A stretch of DNA of 41,718 nt, taken from positions 1 through 41,718 of the forward strand of contig CAJUEZ010000017.1 in the NCBI GenBank assembly GCA_910585485.1. The letters run 5' to 3'. The notes below the pieces were generated by a model. That model was not told where the DNA came from, made no database searches, and worked only from the letters and a program-made list of their open reading frames with translations. Shown here in pieces: positions 33,211 to 41,391 of the stretch (its first letter is position 1; each line of letters opens with the position of its first letter). Both the position numbers and the translations under genes were made by a program. The stretch is from an uncultured Clostridia bacterium. GTDB taxonomy: Bacteria > Bacillota > Clostridia > UBA1381.

Positions 33211-34200
33211 TTGAACAGAATTTTCCGCAAAACCATTTTATTCCTAACGCTCAGTTTCATCTGTTGTTTTGAAGCATCCGCTTATGCGACACGCGTAATT
33301 CCAATGGGTAAAACGGTCGGAGTAAAAATATATACAGACGGGCTTCTTGTTATAGGCTCATCAGAAATTAACGGAGAAAACATTGCCAAAAAATATGATA
33401 TAAGGGTAAATGACCGAATAACAGAAATCAACGGCGAAATCGCCGATACTTCCGAAAAGCTTTCTGAGATTGTCAATAAAAATCCAGACGGAGTGAATCT
33501 GAAAATAGCGCGGGATAATCAAAATTTAGAGATTAATGCCGTTCCCGCATTGTCAGAAGATAATGTATATCGACTCGGTCTATGGGTACGTGACAGTACC
33601 GCCGGTATCGGTACCGTCACATATTACGACCCTGCCACTAAAAACTTTGCCGCTTTGGGGCATTGTATAAATGATGTTGATACAGGTAATATTTTATCCG
33701 TTAAGTCCGGTAATATTCTAAATTGCAATATTTTGTCCGTAACAAAAAGCAAAAAAGGCTCGCCTGGTGAAATCAACGGTGCTTTTGACGGGGATAATAT
33801 AGGTAATGTGACGATAAATTCTCAAATAGGAATTTTCGGCAAAATGACATGTGACGAATTTGATAACGCAGGCGAGGCATTGCCAATCGCCGCGAGAGAG
33901 CAAGTGCACGAAGGCGAGGCATACATTTTATCTGACGCATTTGAAAAAGAGAATAATAAATACTCAATAGAAATAAAGAAAATTACAAATGCCGCAGATA
34001 AATCTCTCGTTGTTGAAATAACAGACAGCCGTTTAAAAGAAATGTCCGGAGGTATTATTCAGGGCATGAGCGGTTCGCCAATTATTCAGGACGGAATGCT
34101 TGTTGGCGCGGTAACTCATGTATTCGTCAATCATCCCACAAAAGGATACGGCGCGCTTGCCGAAAACATGATTGATATACAAACTAAGGCTGAAATGTAA
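33211..34200 (+). CDS. spoIVB: SpoIVB-like S55 serine peptidase
   Basis: About 329 aa. The N-terminal hydrophobic segment (FLTLSFICCFEASAYA) is a signal or membrane anchor. A PDZ domain spans about residues 55-110 (KYDIRVNDRITEINGE). The S55 peptidase domain then carries the catalytic His in AALGHCI and the Ser in GMSGSPI, with SGGIIQGMSGSP as family signature. In Bacillus SpoIVB is released from the forespore and signals pro-sigma-K processing through SpoIVFA/FB. The best start is TTG at 33211, 8 nt after AGGTGG; GTGs at 33199 and 33202 are alternatives. No spo0A follows, although spoIVB-spo0A is the usual neighbour pair. Confidence 0.88.
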   Translation: MNRIFRKTILFLTLSFICCFEASAYATRVIPMGKTVGVKIYTDGLLVIGSSEINGENIAKKYDIRVNDRITEINGEIADTSEKLSEIVNKNPDGVNLKIARDNQNLEINAVPALSEDNVYRLGLWVRDSTAGIGTVTYYDPATKNFAALGHCINDVDTGNILSVKSGNILNCNILSVTKSKKGSPGEINGAFDGDNIGNVTINSQIGIFGKMTCDEFDNAGEALPIAAREQVHEGEAYILSDAFEKENNKYSIEIKKITNAADKSLVVEITDSRLKEMSGGIIQGMSGSPIIQDGMLVGAVTHVFVNHPTKGYGALAENMIDIQTKAEM

Positions 34201-34240
34201 AACCAAAAAGGCTGATACATATGTATCAGCTTTTTTGGTT
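34201..34240. terminator. Bidirectional terminator between spoIVB and pepP
   Basis: A palindrome covers 40 nt (34201-34240), with arms of 20 nt that differ at one position (a G-U pair). The core arms GCTGATACAT and ATGTATCAGC are flanked by A and T runs. It lies directly after spoIVB and serves both convergent genes. Confidence 0.9.
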
Positions 34241-34283
34241 TTATCGTTTTTTTGCGCAAACATACTTCCGATAAATATAACAA

Positions 34284-35336
34284 CTATAATTCAATCAATT
34301 CCTTCGGTGAATGAGTAAGATTTAGAGCCGCACCGTTCTTTATCGCAATTAAATCCTCTATTCTCACACCGCCAAATCCGTCAATATAAATTCCCGGCTC
34401 CACAGTGATGACATTTCCGTTTTGCACCGCTTCGCTGCATTTAGGGGCAAAAGATGGCGCTTCATGAATCTCAATCCCCACGCTATGTCCAAGTCCGTGT
34501 CCGAATTTATCACCGTATCCGGCATTATTTATTACATCGCGTGCCGCAGCGTCCACAGCCGAGCACGGTATACCCTCGCGTATTGTTTTAATTGCGGCAT
34601 TTTGAGCGTCAAGCACAATATCATAGATTTCTCTCTGTCTGTCACTCGCCTTGCCAACTACAACAGTACGCGTCATATCCGAGCAATAACCCTCAAACAC
34701 GCAGCCAAAGTCAAGCGTCAGAAAATCTCCGTTTTCTATAACCTTATCCGTAGCCACACCGTGCGGCATTGCGCTTCGTTTTCCCGACGCGGCGATTGTG
34801 TCAAACGACAGCGCGCTCGCTCCCTGCTTTTTCATAAAAAACTCAATTAAAAGAGCGATTTCACGTTCTGTTCTGCCGGAGCGTATTTCCTTTAATACAT
34901 AATCAAAAGCCGCATCGCCTATTTTTTCTGCTTCTGCTATTTTCTTTATTTCCTCTTCGTCCTTAATTTTACGCTGCTCGTTTATAAGACTCTGCATCTC
35001 CACAAGATCCTGATTTTGCTTTAATTTTGAGCGCAAACGCTTATATTCCATTACACTCATTATACTTTCCTCAAAGCCTATATACTTCGCGTCAGTCTTT
35101 GCGAACACTTTCTCAAATCCATATTTAATATCAAGTATCTCAAAGCCCTTCGCCTGCTCGCGCGCCTGAATCGTATAACGAGAATCCGTAATAATAAAAC
35201 GCGCATCGTGGGATATTAACAGATACGCGTCACCTGAAGTGAACCCACTGTAGTAAAATATATTCGGATAACCTGAAATCAGCGCCGCCTCATTATCATG
35301 AAGTTTTTCACATAGCATGTCTACTCTGTTTCGCAT
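34284..35336 (-). CDS. pepP: Xaa-Pro aminopeptidase family metallopeptidase (M24)
   Basis: Enzyme of 350 aa, matching the Firmicute YqhT/PapA length. The N-terminal creatinase-like domain (to about 125) is followed by the pita-bread fold. Metal ligands are in LDFGCVFEGYCSDMTRT (two Asp), GHGLGHSVGIEIHEAP (His), and VEPGIYIDGFGGVRIED (two Glu). It removes N-terminal residues before proline. The ATG at 35336 lies inside the last codons of aroQ (16-nt overlap), with GGAGG 7 nt upstream. In Firmicutes an aroQ-pepP pair often precedes efp; no efp is present, since a terminator follows. Confidence 0.92.
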   Translation of the reverse strand: MRNRVDMLCEKLHDNEAALISGYPNIFYYSGFTSGDAYLLISHDARFIITDSRYTIQAREQAKGFEILDIKYGFEKVFAKTDAKYIGFEESIMSVMEYKRLRSKLKQNQDLVEMQSLINEQRKIKDEEEIKKIAEAEKIGDAAFDYVLKEIRSGRTEREIALLIEFFMKKQGASALSFDTIAASGKRSAMPHGVATDKVIENGDFLTLDFGCVFEGYCSDMTRTVVVGKASDRQREIYDIVLDAQNAAIKTIREGIPCSAVDAAARDVINNAGYGDKFGHGLGHSVGIEIHEAPSFAPKCSEAVQNGNVITVEPGIYIDGFGGVRIEDLIAIKNGAALNLTHSPKELIEL

Positions 35337-35755
35337 ACTAAAGCCTCCAACGCAAGTTCGTAGCCTTTAAAACCCAAACCGCAAATCTGTCCTATGCACT
35401 CAGGAACAATTACAGAATTGCGGCGAAACTCCTCGCGCTTATGAATGTTGGAAATATGCACCTCAATTACAGGCATTTTCACCGAGCCGAACGCGTCACG
35501 GATTGCGTAAGAATAGTGTGTGAAAGCGGCGGGGTTAATTATAATTCCGTCATAGCTGCCATAGGCGCTATGAATTTTTTCCACAATTTCTCCCTCAAAA
35601 TTACTCTGAAAAAAATCTACACCGACACCAAGTTCTTTTGCCTTTTTTGTAAGTTTGTCCTCTAAATCCTTCAAAGTCGCGTTTCCGTAAATTTCAGGCT
35701 CGCGCACTCCGAGCATATTCAGATTTACTCCGTTTATAATAAGATATTTTTTCAT
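35321..35755 (-). CDS. aroQ: Type II 3-dehydroquinate dehydratase
   Basis: Enzyme of 144 aa that dehydrates 3-dehydroquinate in the shikimate pathway as a dodecamer. The signature IINGVNLNMLGVREPEIYG carries the catalytic Tyr and the flexible loop residues, GIIINPAAFTHYS holds the substrate-binding Asn, and VIEVHISNIHKREEFRR holds the catalytic His and binding residues. The length is typical. The ATG at 35755 is preceded by AGGAG inside the end of ispG, 2 nt from its stop. Confidence 0.95.
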   Translation of the reverse strand: MKKYLIINGVNLNMLGVREPEIYGNATLKDLEDKLTKKAKELGVGVDFFQSNFEGEIVEKIHSAYGSYDGIIINPAAFTHYSYAIRDAFGSVKMPVIEVHISNIHKREEFRRNSVIVPECIGQICGLGFKGYELALEALVCETE

Positions 35756-35757
35756 AT

Positions 35758-36813
35758 CTATTCTCCTATCATTCTATTAATTTCATTCATAAGTTCGTCA
35801 ACAATTTCATTCTCAGGTACTTTTTTTACAATTTCACCTTTTTTGAAAATAAGTCCTTCTCCTTTACCGCCCGCAATACCTATATCGGCTTCACGCGCCT
35901 CGCCAGGACCATTAACCGCGCATCCCATCACAGCTATTTTGATAGGCTTTTTAATATTTCTTGTACGCTTTTCAACTTCGTTTGCAATAGGTATAAGGTC
36001 AATTTGAGTGCGTCCGCATGTCGGGCAGGAAATTATCTCCGCCCCTGTTTTCCGTAGTCCGAGAACATTTTGAATATCATATGCAGAGTATATCTCTTCA
36101 ATAGGATCAGCCGTAAGCGATACACGCATTGTGTCGCCTATCCCCATTGACAACAGCGCACCTATTCCTACAGCAGATTTTAGTGTCCCTGCCTTTAGTG
36201 TCCCTGACTCGGTGACTCCTATATGCAGCGGTATATCTGACACCGCGTCGAATATTTTATACGCGCTTATCATTTTAGGCACATCTGAAATTTTTATTGA
36301 TACTACTATATCGCTAAAATTAAGTTCGTCCAAAATTTCGACATGGCGCATTGCGCTTTCCGCAAGCGCATCCGCCGTTACACCGCCGTATTTTTGAAGC
36401 AAGTCTTTTTCGAGAGAGCCTCCGTTTACACCTATGCGTATTGGCACTGAACATTCCTTCGCCATATCCACAACTTGACGTACTCTTTCACTGCTTCCTA
36501 TATTCCCGGGATTAATTCTCACTTTATCCACGCCGTTTTTCATACATTCAATAGCTAATCTGTAATCAAAATGTATGTCAGCAACAAGCGGTATATTTAT
36601 TTGCTTTTTTATTTCGCCTACCGCGCGCGCCGCCTCCATGTCGGGTACGGCTACGCGGATAATTTCACAACCCGCATCCTGAAGCGCGTGTATCTGATTT
36701 ACCGTGGTAATGATGTCGCGCGTGTCGGTGTTGCACATAGACTGTATTGCCACAGGGTTATCGCCGCCGATTTTCACCCCGCCTATATTTACTATTCTCT
36801 TTCGCTTTCTCAT
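35758..36813 (-). CDS. ispG: 4-hydroxy-3-methylbut-2-en-1-yl diphosphate synthase
   Basis: Iron-sulfur enzyme of 351 aa of the methylerythritol phosphate pathway; it reduces MEcPP to HMBPP. Signature segments are the N-terminal VKIGGDNPVAIQSMCNTDT, VADIHFDYRLAI, KVRINPGNIG, and C-terminal ISCPTCGRTQID and MGCAVNGPGEAREADIG, which give the three cluster cysteines and the Glu. The length is the short bacterial form without the inserted plant domain. It lies 13 nt after rseP. With dxr two genes upstream it places two of the pathway's steps in one operon. Confidence 0.96.
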   Translation of the reverse strand: MRKRKRIVNIGGVKIGGDNPVAIQSMCNTDTRDIITTVNQIHALQDAGCEIIRVAVPDMEAARAVGEIKKQINIPLVADIHFDYRLAIECMKNGVDKVRINPGNIGSSERVRQVVDMAKECSVPIRIGVNGGSLEKDLLQKYGGVTADALAESAMRHVEILDELNFSDIVVSIKISDVPKMISAYKIFDAVSDIPLHIGVTESGTLKAGTLKSAVGIGALLSMGIGDTMRVSLTADPIEEIYSAYDIQNVLGLRKTGAEIISCPTCGRTQIDLIPIANEVEKRTRNIKKPIKIAVMGCAVNGPGEAREADIGIAGGKGEGLIFKKGEIVKKVPENEIVDELMNEINRMIGE

Positions 36814-36826
36814 ATTAAAACCTCAC

Positions 36827-37978
36827 TTACGCAAACAGTCTCATAATATCATGGAATGATATAAACAAAATAAACAATAACAACAGCAGCATTCCCACCG
36901 CATGAACAATTCCCTCTTTATCAGGCGGTATAGGTTTTTTTCGTATCATTTCAATCAGAACAAACAAAATTCGTCCGCCGTCAAGCGCGGGTATAGGCAA
37001 GAGATTAAATATACCCAAGTTTATAGTGAGCAGAGCGACAAGGTTCAAAACATTCACGGCGCTATATTTTCCCGAGTTGACCTGTGTGTTTACTTCCTTA
37101 ACTATGCCTACCGGTCCTGACATTTCATCTATTCCTATTTTTCCCGTTATCATCTGCCAAAATGACTGATATACAAGCTTTACAGCGAATTTTGTTTCAT
37201 TCCATGTTTCGCCCCAAACATTAAAAATATTTATATTCTTTTTTTGAGGATAGAAACCTATTATATAGCTTTTTGCGGCTTCGGTCTTTCCCACAAGATT
37301 ACTGTCCTTTGGCATATTATCACTATACGGTATAAAGTTTCCCGTTGTATATCCGTTTATTGTATTATCTATCTGAACTCCCGTGTCCGTATATGCCGCT
37401 TCTTGAATATGTTCTGAGAGTTTAAAATCAAAATCATATTTCTTTCCATCGCGTTTTACCGTGACAGATACATTTTCATCTTTGGCAAAATTCTGCGCGT
37501 ACAATCTAATATCATTATAGAAACTAACACGTTTTCCGTTTATCGCAACAATTTTATCTCCGATTTGTATTCCTGCCTGTTCAATATAGCTGTGCTCAAC
37601 TATATTATCCACAACATTTGTGCTGACGGGTGATATTGAAAAAACAACCACAGTAAACAGTACAAATCCCAGTATTACATTGAAAATACCGCCTGCCAAA
37701 AGTACAAGCAGTCTTTTCCATGGTCTTTGATTGGCAAATGCCCTGGGATTATCATTATCCGCCTCGTCCTCGCCTTCAAATTTACAATATCCGCCAAAAG
37801 GCAGTATCCTTAACGAATACTGAGTTTCCCCCTTTTTTCTTTTAAATATGGCAGGTCCCATACCAATAGAAAATTCATCAACCTTAAAATTGAGAATTTT
37901 TGCCACTATAAAATGTCCAAATTCATGCAATGAAATCATCACAAGAAACATTGCTATAGATACAATCGCAGTTATCAA
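36827..37978 (-). CDS. rseP: RIP metalloprotease RseP (site-2 protease)
   Basis: Membrane metalloprotease of 383 aa. The zinc motif HEFGH is at residues 18-22 in the first helix. A PDZ domain runs about 115-185 (with YIEQAGIQIGDKIVAINGKRV). The third metal ligand lies in NLLPIPALDGGRI near residue 330, followed by a final helix. It cleaves transmembrane anti-sigma factors and signal-peptide remnants. The start is TTG at 37978, with GGAG 8 nt upstream. Position between dxr and ispG is the standard arrangement in Firmicutes. A longer central segment (about 205-250) seems poorly conserved. Confidence 0.94.
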   Translation of the reverse strand: MITAIVSIAMFLVMISLHEFGHFIVAKILNFKVDEFSIGMGPAIFKRKKGETQYSLRILPFGGYCKFEGEDEADNDNPRAFANQRPWKRLLVLLAGGIFNVILGFVLFTVVVFSISPVSTNVVDNIVEHSYIEQAGIQIGDKIVAINGKRVSFYNDIRLYAQNFAKDENVSVTVKRDGKKYDFDFKLSEHIQEAAYTDTGVQIDNTINGYTTGNFIPYSDNMPKDSNLVGKTEAAKSYIIGFYPQKKNINIFNVWGETWNETKFAVKLVYQSFWQMITGKIGIDEMSGPVGIVKEVNTQVNSGKYSAVNVLNLVALLTINLGIFNLLPIPALDGGRILFVLIEMIRKKPIPPDKEGIVHAVGMLLLLLFILFISFHDIMRLFA

Positions 37979-37993
37979 ATTTAACTCTCCTTT

Positions 37994-39136
37994 TTAGTTA
38001 TATACAGTTTCTCTTGCAAGCCTATCAGCTTCAAAAATATCAGATATGGTGGGATTTTTTATATTATTTACAGCGTTCATCGCCTGTTCAATCTTCTCAA
38101 AAATCCCAAGATATGACAGTTTCCCTTTTAGAAATAAGTCAACTGCCGCCTCATCGGCACTGTTAAACAAGGTTGGTTTTATTCCTCCGTCCCTGAGCGC
38201 TTCAAACGCAAGGCGAAGCGCGTAAAACGTATCCATATCAGGCGCCTCAAATGTAAGGCTTGAATACTTTATAAAATCAAGTTCATTGTTTTTCATCGGA
38301 AGCCTTTCAGGATATGTAAGCGCGTATTGTATAGGCAGCTTCATATCCGGTACACCCATCTGAGCAATAACGGCATTGTCACAAAACTCAACCATTGAAT
38401 GCACAACGCTCTGACGATGTACAAGCACCTTTATATTATCCGTTCCAAACAGCCATTTCGCCTCAATCACCTCAAGCCCCTTATTGACAAGTGTTGACGA
38501 GTCAATAGTAACTTTAGCACCCATATTCCAATTCGGGTGCTTCAGCGCGTCTTCCGGTATGACATTTTGAAGTTCATCACGCTTTTTGCCGAAAAACGGT
38601 CCGCCTGATGCTGTAAGCAAAATACGTTTTACCTCGCTTTTATTATGGCAGCCCTGCAATGACTGAAATATCGCGCTGTGCTCACTATCCACAGGCAGGA
38701 TTTTCACACCGTTTTCATTTGCAAGACGCGTCACAATATGTCCTCCGGTTACAAGTGTTTCCTTGTTTGCAAGCGCGATATTTTTTTTCGCTTTAATTGC
38801 TTCAATTGTAGGCTCTAATCCCGAAATACCGACAACAGCAGTCACAACCGTTTTAGCGTCTGACACCGTCGCTGCTTCGTTAAGTCCCTGTGTCCCTGTC
38901 ACAACCTTTATATCTGTATCCGCAAGTTTTATTTTTAAATCCTTTGCTTTTCTTTCATCAACCACGCATACAAGCTTTGGTAAAAACTCCCGCGCCTGCT
39001 TCTCCAAAAGGTCAATATTGGAATACGCGGATAACGCTTCTATACTTATGCCCTTATATTCGCGTGCTATTTCAAGTGTTTGCGTTCCTATTGACCCTGT
39101 TGAACCCAGTACAGATATTTTATGCTCAAATTCCAT
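37994..39136 (-). CDS. dxr: 1-deoxy-D-xylulose 5-phosphate reductoisomerase
   Basis: Enzyme of 380 aa that converts DXP to MEP with NADPH. The N-terminal Rossmann loop is ISVLGSTGSIGTQT. LANKETLVTGG, LPVDSEHSAIFQ, LLTASGGPF and HPNWNMGAKVTIDSSTL contribute the metal and substrate site, and the flexible-loop residues lie around 180-200. The length matches the family's roughly 380-400 aa. The ATG at 39136 has GGAG 9 nt upstream, and 23 nt separate it from cdsA. Confidence 0.96.
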   Translation of the reverse strand: MEFEHKISVLGSTGSIGTQTLEIAREYKGISIEALSAYSNIDLLEKQAREFLPKLVCVVDERKAKDLKIKLADTDIKVVTGTQGLNEAATVSDAKTVVTAVVGISGLEPTIEAIKAKKNIALANKETLVTGGHIVTRLANENGVKILPVDSEHSAIFQSLQGCHNKSEVKRILLTASGGPFFGKKRDELQNVIPEDALKHPNWNMGAKVTIDSSTLVNKGLEVIEAKWLFGTDNIKVLVHRQSVVHSMVEFCDNAVIAQMGVPDMKLPIQYALTYPERLPMKNNELDFIKYSSLTFEAPDMDTFYALRLAFEALRDGGIKPTLFNSADEAAVDLFLKGKLSYLGIFEKIEQAMNAVNNIKNPTISDIFEADRLARETVYN

Positions 39137-39159
39137 AATTTATTTCTCCGTAATATTCA

Positions 39160-39999
39160 TTATATTAAAGTAAAAATCATCATTAAGAGATGAAGAATAG
39201 GCGCTATATACATAACACTGTCAAATCTATCCATAAATCCGCCGTGACCCGGGAATATCCATCCAAAATCTTTTATATCTGAATCCCTTTTTATCGCAGA
39301 AGCCGCCAAATCCCCGGCTTGTGATAATAAACCTCCCAACACTCCATAGATAGCAACAAATATATAATAGCTATTAATATTTCTCAACATATTAAAGCCT
39401 GAAGGCGAAATTTTATGCGCGATAAGAAAATATATAACACATACCGCAGCCGCTCCTATAATTCCGCCTATAGAGCCTTCAACTGTTTTATTTGGGCTCA
39501 CTCTCGGTATCAACTTATGTTTTCCAAAGAATCTACCTGCAAAATACGCTGATGTATCCGTTGCCCATGCGCATATGAATATCAAAAGCATTGTAAGTGT
39601 GCCGTACAGTTCTCTCGCAAGCCATATACTGCCCATTGAGATTACTAAATACAGCGTCAAAAACGCATTTGAAAGGATTTCTTTATAACCTTTCCGTCCG
39701 TGTTCTATAATCACCAATGCCATATACATTAAAATAATAAACGCGATTACGGCTATAAGAAAAATGGTTACCATAGCGTTTAGCACCGCAAAACCTCTGC
39801 CAACTGTGTATATCATCATAATCGCCGATGCTAAGCCAACAATTTTCATTGCCATATCAGCTTTTGTCGCTCTGTAACATTCATACAGCATGAAGAGTAT
39901 CACTGCCGAAAGTGCTAATGTAAACACAATCGGAGGCGCAAGTAACACGCAGATAAAAACTACTAATGCTATAATTGATGTAATGACTCTTATTTTCAT
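39160..39999 (-). CDS. cdsA: Phosphatidate cytidylyltransferase
   Basis: Membrane enzyme of about 279 aa that makes CDP-diacylglycerol from phosphatidic acid and CTP. It has about eight hydrophobic segments. DTSAYFAGRFFGKHKLIPRVSPNKTVEG appears in parts in the middle, and the C-terminal SAIKRDSDIKDFGWIFPGHGGFMDRFDS region is the CdsA signature with the metal-binding Asp residues. An ATG at 40005 would overlap the uppS stop by 4 nt; the ATG at 39999 gives 9-nt spacing from GGGGG and is preferred. Confidence 0.94.
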   Translation of the reverse strand: MKIRVITSIIALVVFICVLLAPPIVFTLALSAVILFMLYECYRATKADMAMKIVGLASAIMMIYTVGRGFAVLNAMVTIFLIAVIAFIILMYMALVIIEHGRKGYKEILSNAFLTLYLVISMGSIWLARELYGTLTMLLIFICAWATDTSAYFAGRFFGKHKLIPRVSPNKTVEGSIGGIIGAAAVCVIYFLIAHKISPSGFNMLRNINSYYIFVAIYGVLGGLLSQAGDLAASAIKRDSDIKDFGWIFPGHGGFMDRFDSVMYIAPILHLLMMIFTLI

Positions 40000-40001
40000 A
40001 A

Positions 40002-40739
40002 TCATATACCCCCAAATCTTCTGCCTCTGTTCTGAAAATCTATTATTGCCCGTCTTAAATCAGCCGGCTTAAAATCAGGCCACAGCTTATCCGTAAACCA
40101 CATTTCCGCGTAGCTTACCTGCCACAGCATAAAGTTTGACAGCCGCATCTCTCCGCTTGTACGGATAAGCAAGTCAACATCAGGCTGTTCTTTTGTATAA
40201 AGATGAGCGTCAATCGTCTTATCCGTTATATCTCCCGCATTTGTTTTGCCTTCCGCCACCTCAGCGCATATTTCTTTTACCGCATTTGTGATTTCTTCTC
40301 TTCCGCCGTAATTTAATGCGATATTCATTACAATGCCCGTATTATTTTTCGTAAATTCCTCTGTTTTTACTATCTGGTCTTGTATTTCCCGCGACAATTC
40401 CTTTCGCGAGCCTATAGCGCGTATGACGACATTTTCGCCCGCAAGCGTCTTTTCCGCATTACGCAGGTAATCTAAAAGAAGTGACATAAGATAGTCAACC
40501 TCCTCTTTGGGACGCTTCCAATTTTCTGTCGAAAACGTATATACCGTTATATACTTTACTCCTATTTTGTTTGCCTCGGTTATAATTTTCTTGAGCGCAT
40601 CCGCGCCCGCGCTGTGCCCTGCACTTCTCGGCAGTCCACGTTTTTTAGCCCATCTGCCATTACCGTCCATAATAATTCCTATATGCTTAGGCAGGTGCAG
40701 AAGATCAAGTTCAGTTTGTCTTTTTTTCTTAAAAAACAT
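40002..40739 (-). CDS. uppS: Isoprenyl (undecaprenyl) diphosphate synthase
   Basis: Cis-prenyltransferase of 245 aa that builds undecaprenyl diphosphate, the lipid carrier for cell-wall synthesis. The N-terminal GIIMDGNGRWAKKRGLPRSAGH holds the catalytic Asp and phosphate-binding residues. VYTFSTENWKRP, ALNYGGREEI and LLIRTSGEMRLSNFMLWQ are the other conserved regions, and the Arg of the last one binds IPP. The ATG at 40739 has GAGGGG 5 nt upstream. A 12-bp hairpin lies between frr and this gene. Confidence 0.96.
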   Translation of the reverse strand: MFFKKKRQTELDLLHLPKHIGIIMDGNGRWAKKRGLPRSAGHSAGADALKKIITEANKIGVKYITVYTFSTENWKRPKEEVDYLMSLLLDYLRNAEKTLAGENVVIRAIGSRKELSREIQDQIVKTEEFTKNNTGIVMNIALNYGGREEITNAVKEICAEVAEGKTNAGDITDKTIDAHLYTKEQPDVDLLIRTSGEMRLSNFMLWQVSYAEMWFTDKLWPDFKPADLRRAIIDFQNRGRRFGGI

Positions 40740-40763
40740 CTTTACCCCTCATATTAGCACAAT

Positions 40764-40795
40764 ACCGACAGACAGCAAAATTACTGTCTGTCGGT
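40764..40795 (-). other. Intercistronic hairpin between frr and uppS
   Basis: A perfect 12-bp stem, ACCGACAGACAG with CTGTCTGTCGGT (40764-40775 with 40784-40795), has an 8-nt loop. No T run follows on the minus strand, so it is not a standard terminator. It fits an mRNA processing or stability element within the operon. Confidence 0.55.
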
Positions 40796-40818
40796 CAGCG
40801 CAAATTTTCTTATTAAAA

Positions 40819-41370
40819 TCAAACCTCAAGGATTTCCTTTTCCTTTGCGGCACAGATAGTGTCAATCTCCTTTACAAACTTATCTGTAAGGTTTTGAATA
40901 TCCTTTTCTGCTTCCTTTTGGTCATCCTCGGTAATCTCGCCATTCTTTTTCTGTGTTTTGAACTGTTCAAGCGCGTCACGTCTGATATTACGTATCTGCA
41001 CCTTTGCCTCCTCGGTATATTTCTTTACCGTTTTTACAAGTTCCTTACGTCTTTCCTCCGTAAGCGGCGGAAAATTAAGGCGAATAACTTTACCGTCATT
41101 CTGCGGTGATATTCCTATGTCAGACGCGTTTATTGCCTTTTCAATTTCCTTTAAAACGGTCGCGTCCCATGGCTGAATTACCAAAAGTCTTGGCTCCGGT
41201 GATGAAATTGATCCAACCTGAGCCACCGGCGTCATTGTGCCGTAATAATCAATCGCAACCTTATCAAGGATTGACGCGTTTGCGCGGCCTGCGCGTATTG
41301 TTTTTAACTCTCCCGCATAGCCGTCAATTCTTTTTTCCATTTTTGCTTCTATTTCAGGATATTTTCCCAT
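40819..41370 (-). CDS. frr: Ribosome recycling factor
   Basis: Protein of 183 aa, near the invariant length of about 185. It shows AGRANASILDKVAIDYYGTMTPVAQVGSISSPEPRLLVIQPWD spread over residues 27-70, and the C-terminal RRDALEQFKTQKKNGEITEDDQKEAEKDIQ region, both signatures. It splits post-termination ribosomes with EF-G. The ATG at 41370 has AGGAGG 8 nt upstream and lies 21 nt after pyrH. Confidence 0.97.
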   Translation of the reverse strand: MGKYPEIEAKMEKRIDGYAGELKTIRAGRANASILDKVAIDYYGTMTPVAQVGSISSPEPRLLVIQPWDATVLKEIEKAINASDIGISPQNDGKVIRLNFPPLTEERRKELVKTVKKYTEEAKVQIRNIRRDALEQFKTQKKNGEITEDDQKEAEKDIQNLTDKFVKEIDTICAAKEKEILEV

Positions 41371-41391
41371 TTCTTTGTCCTCCTATTAATT

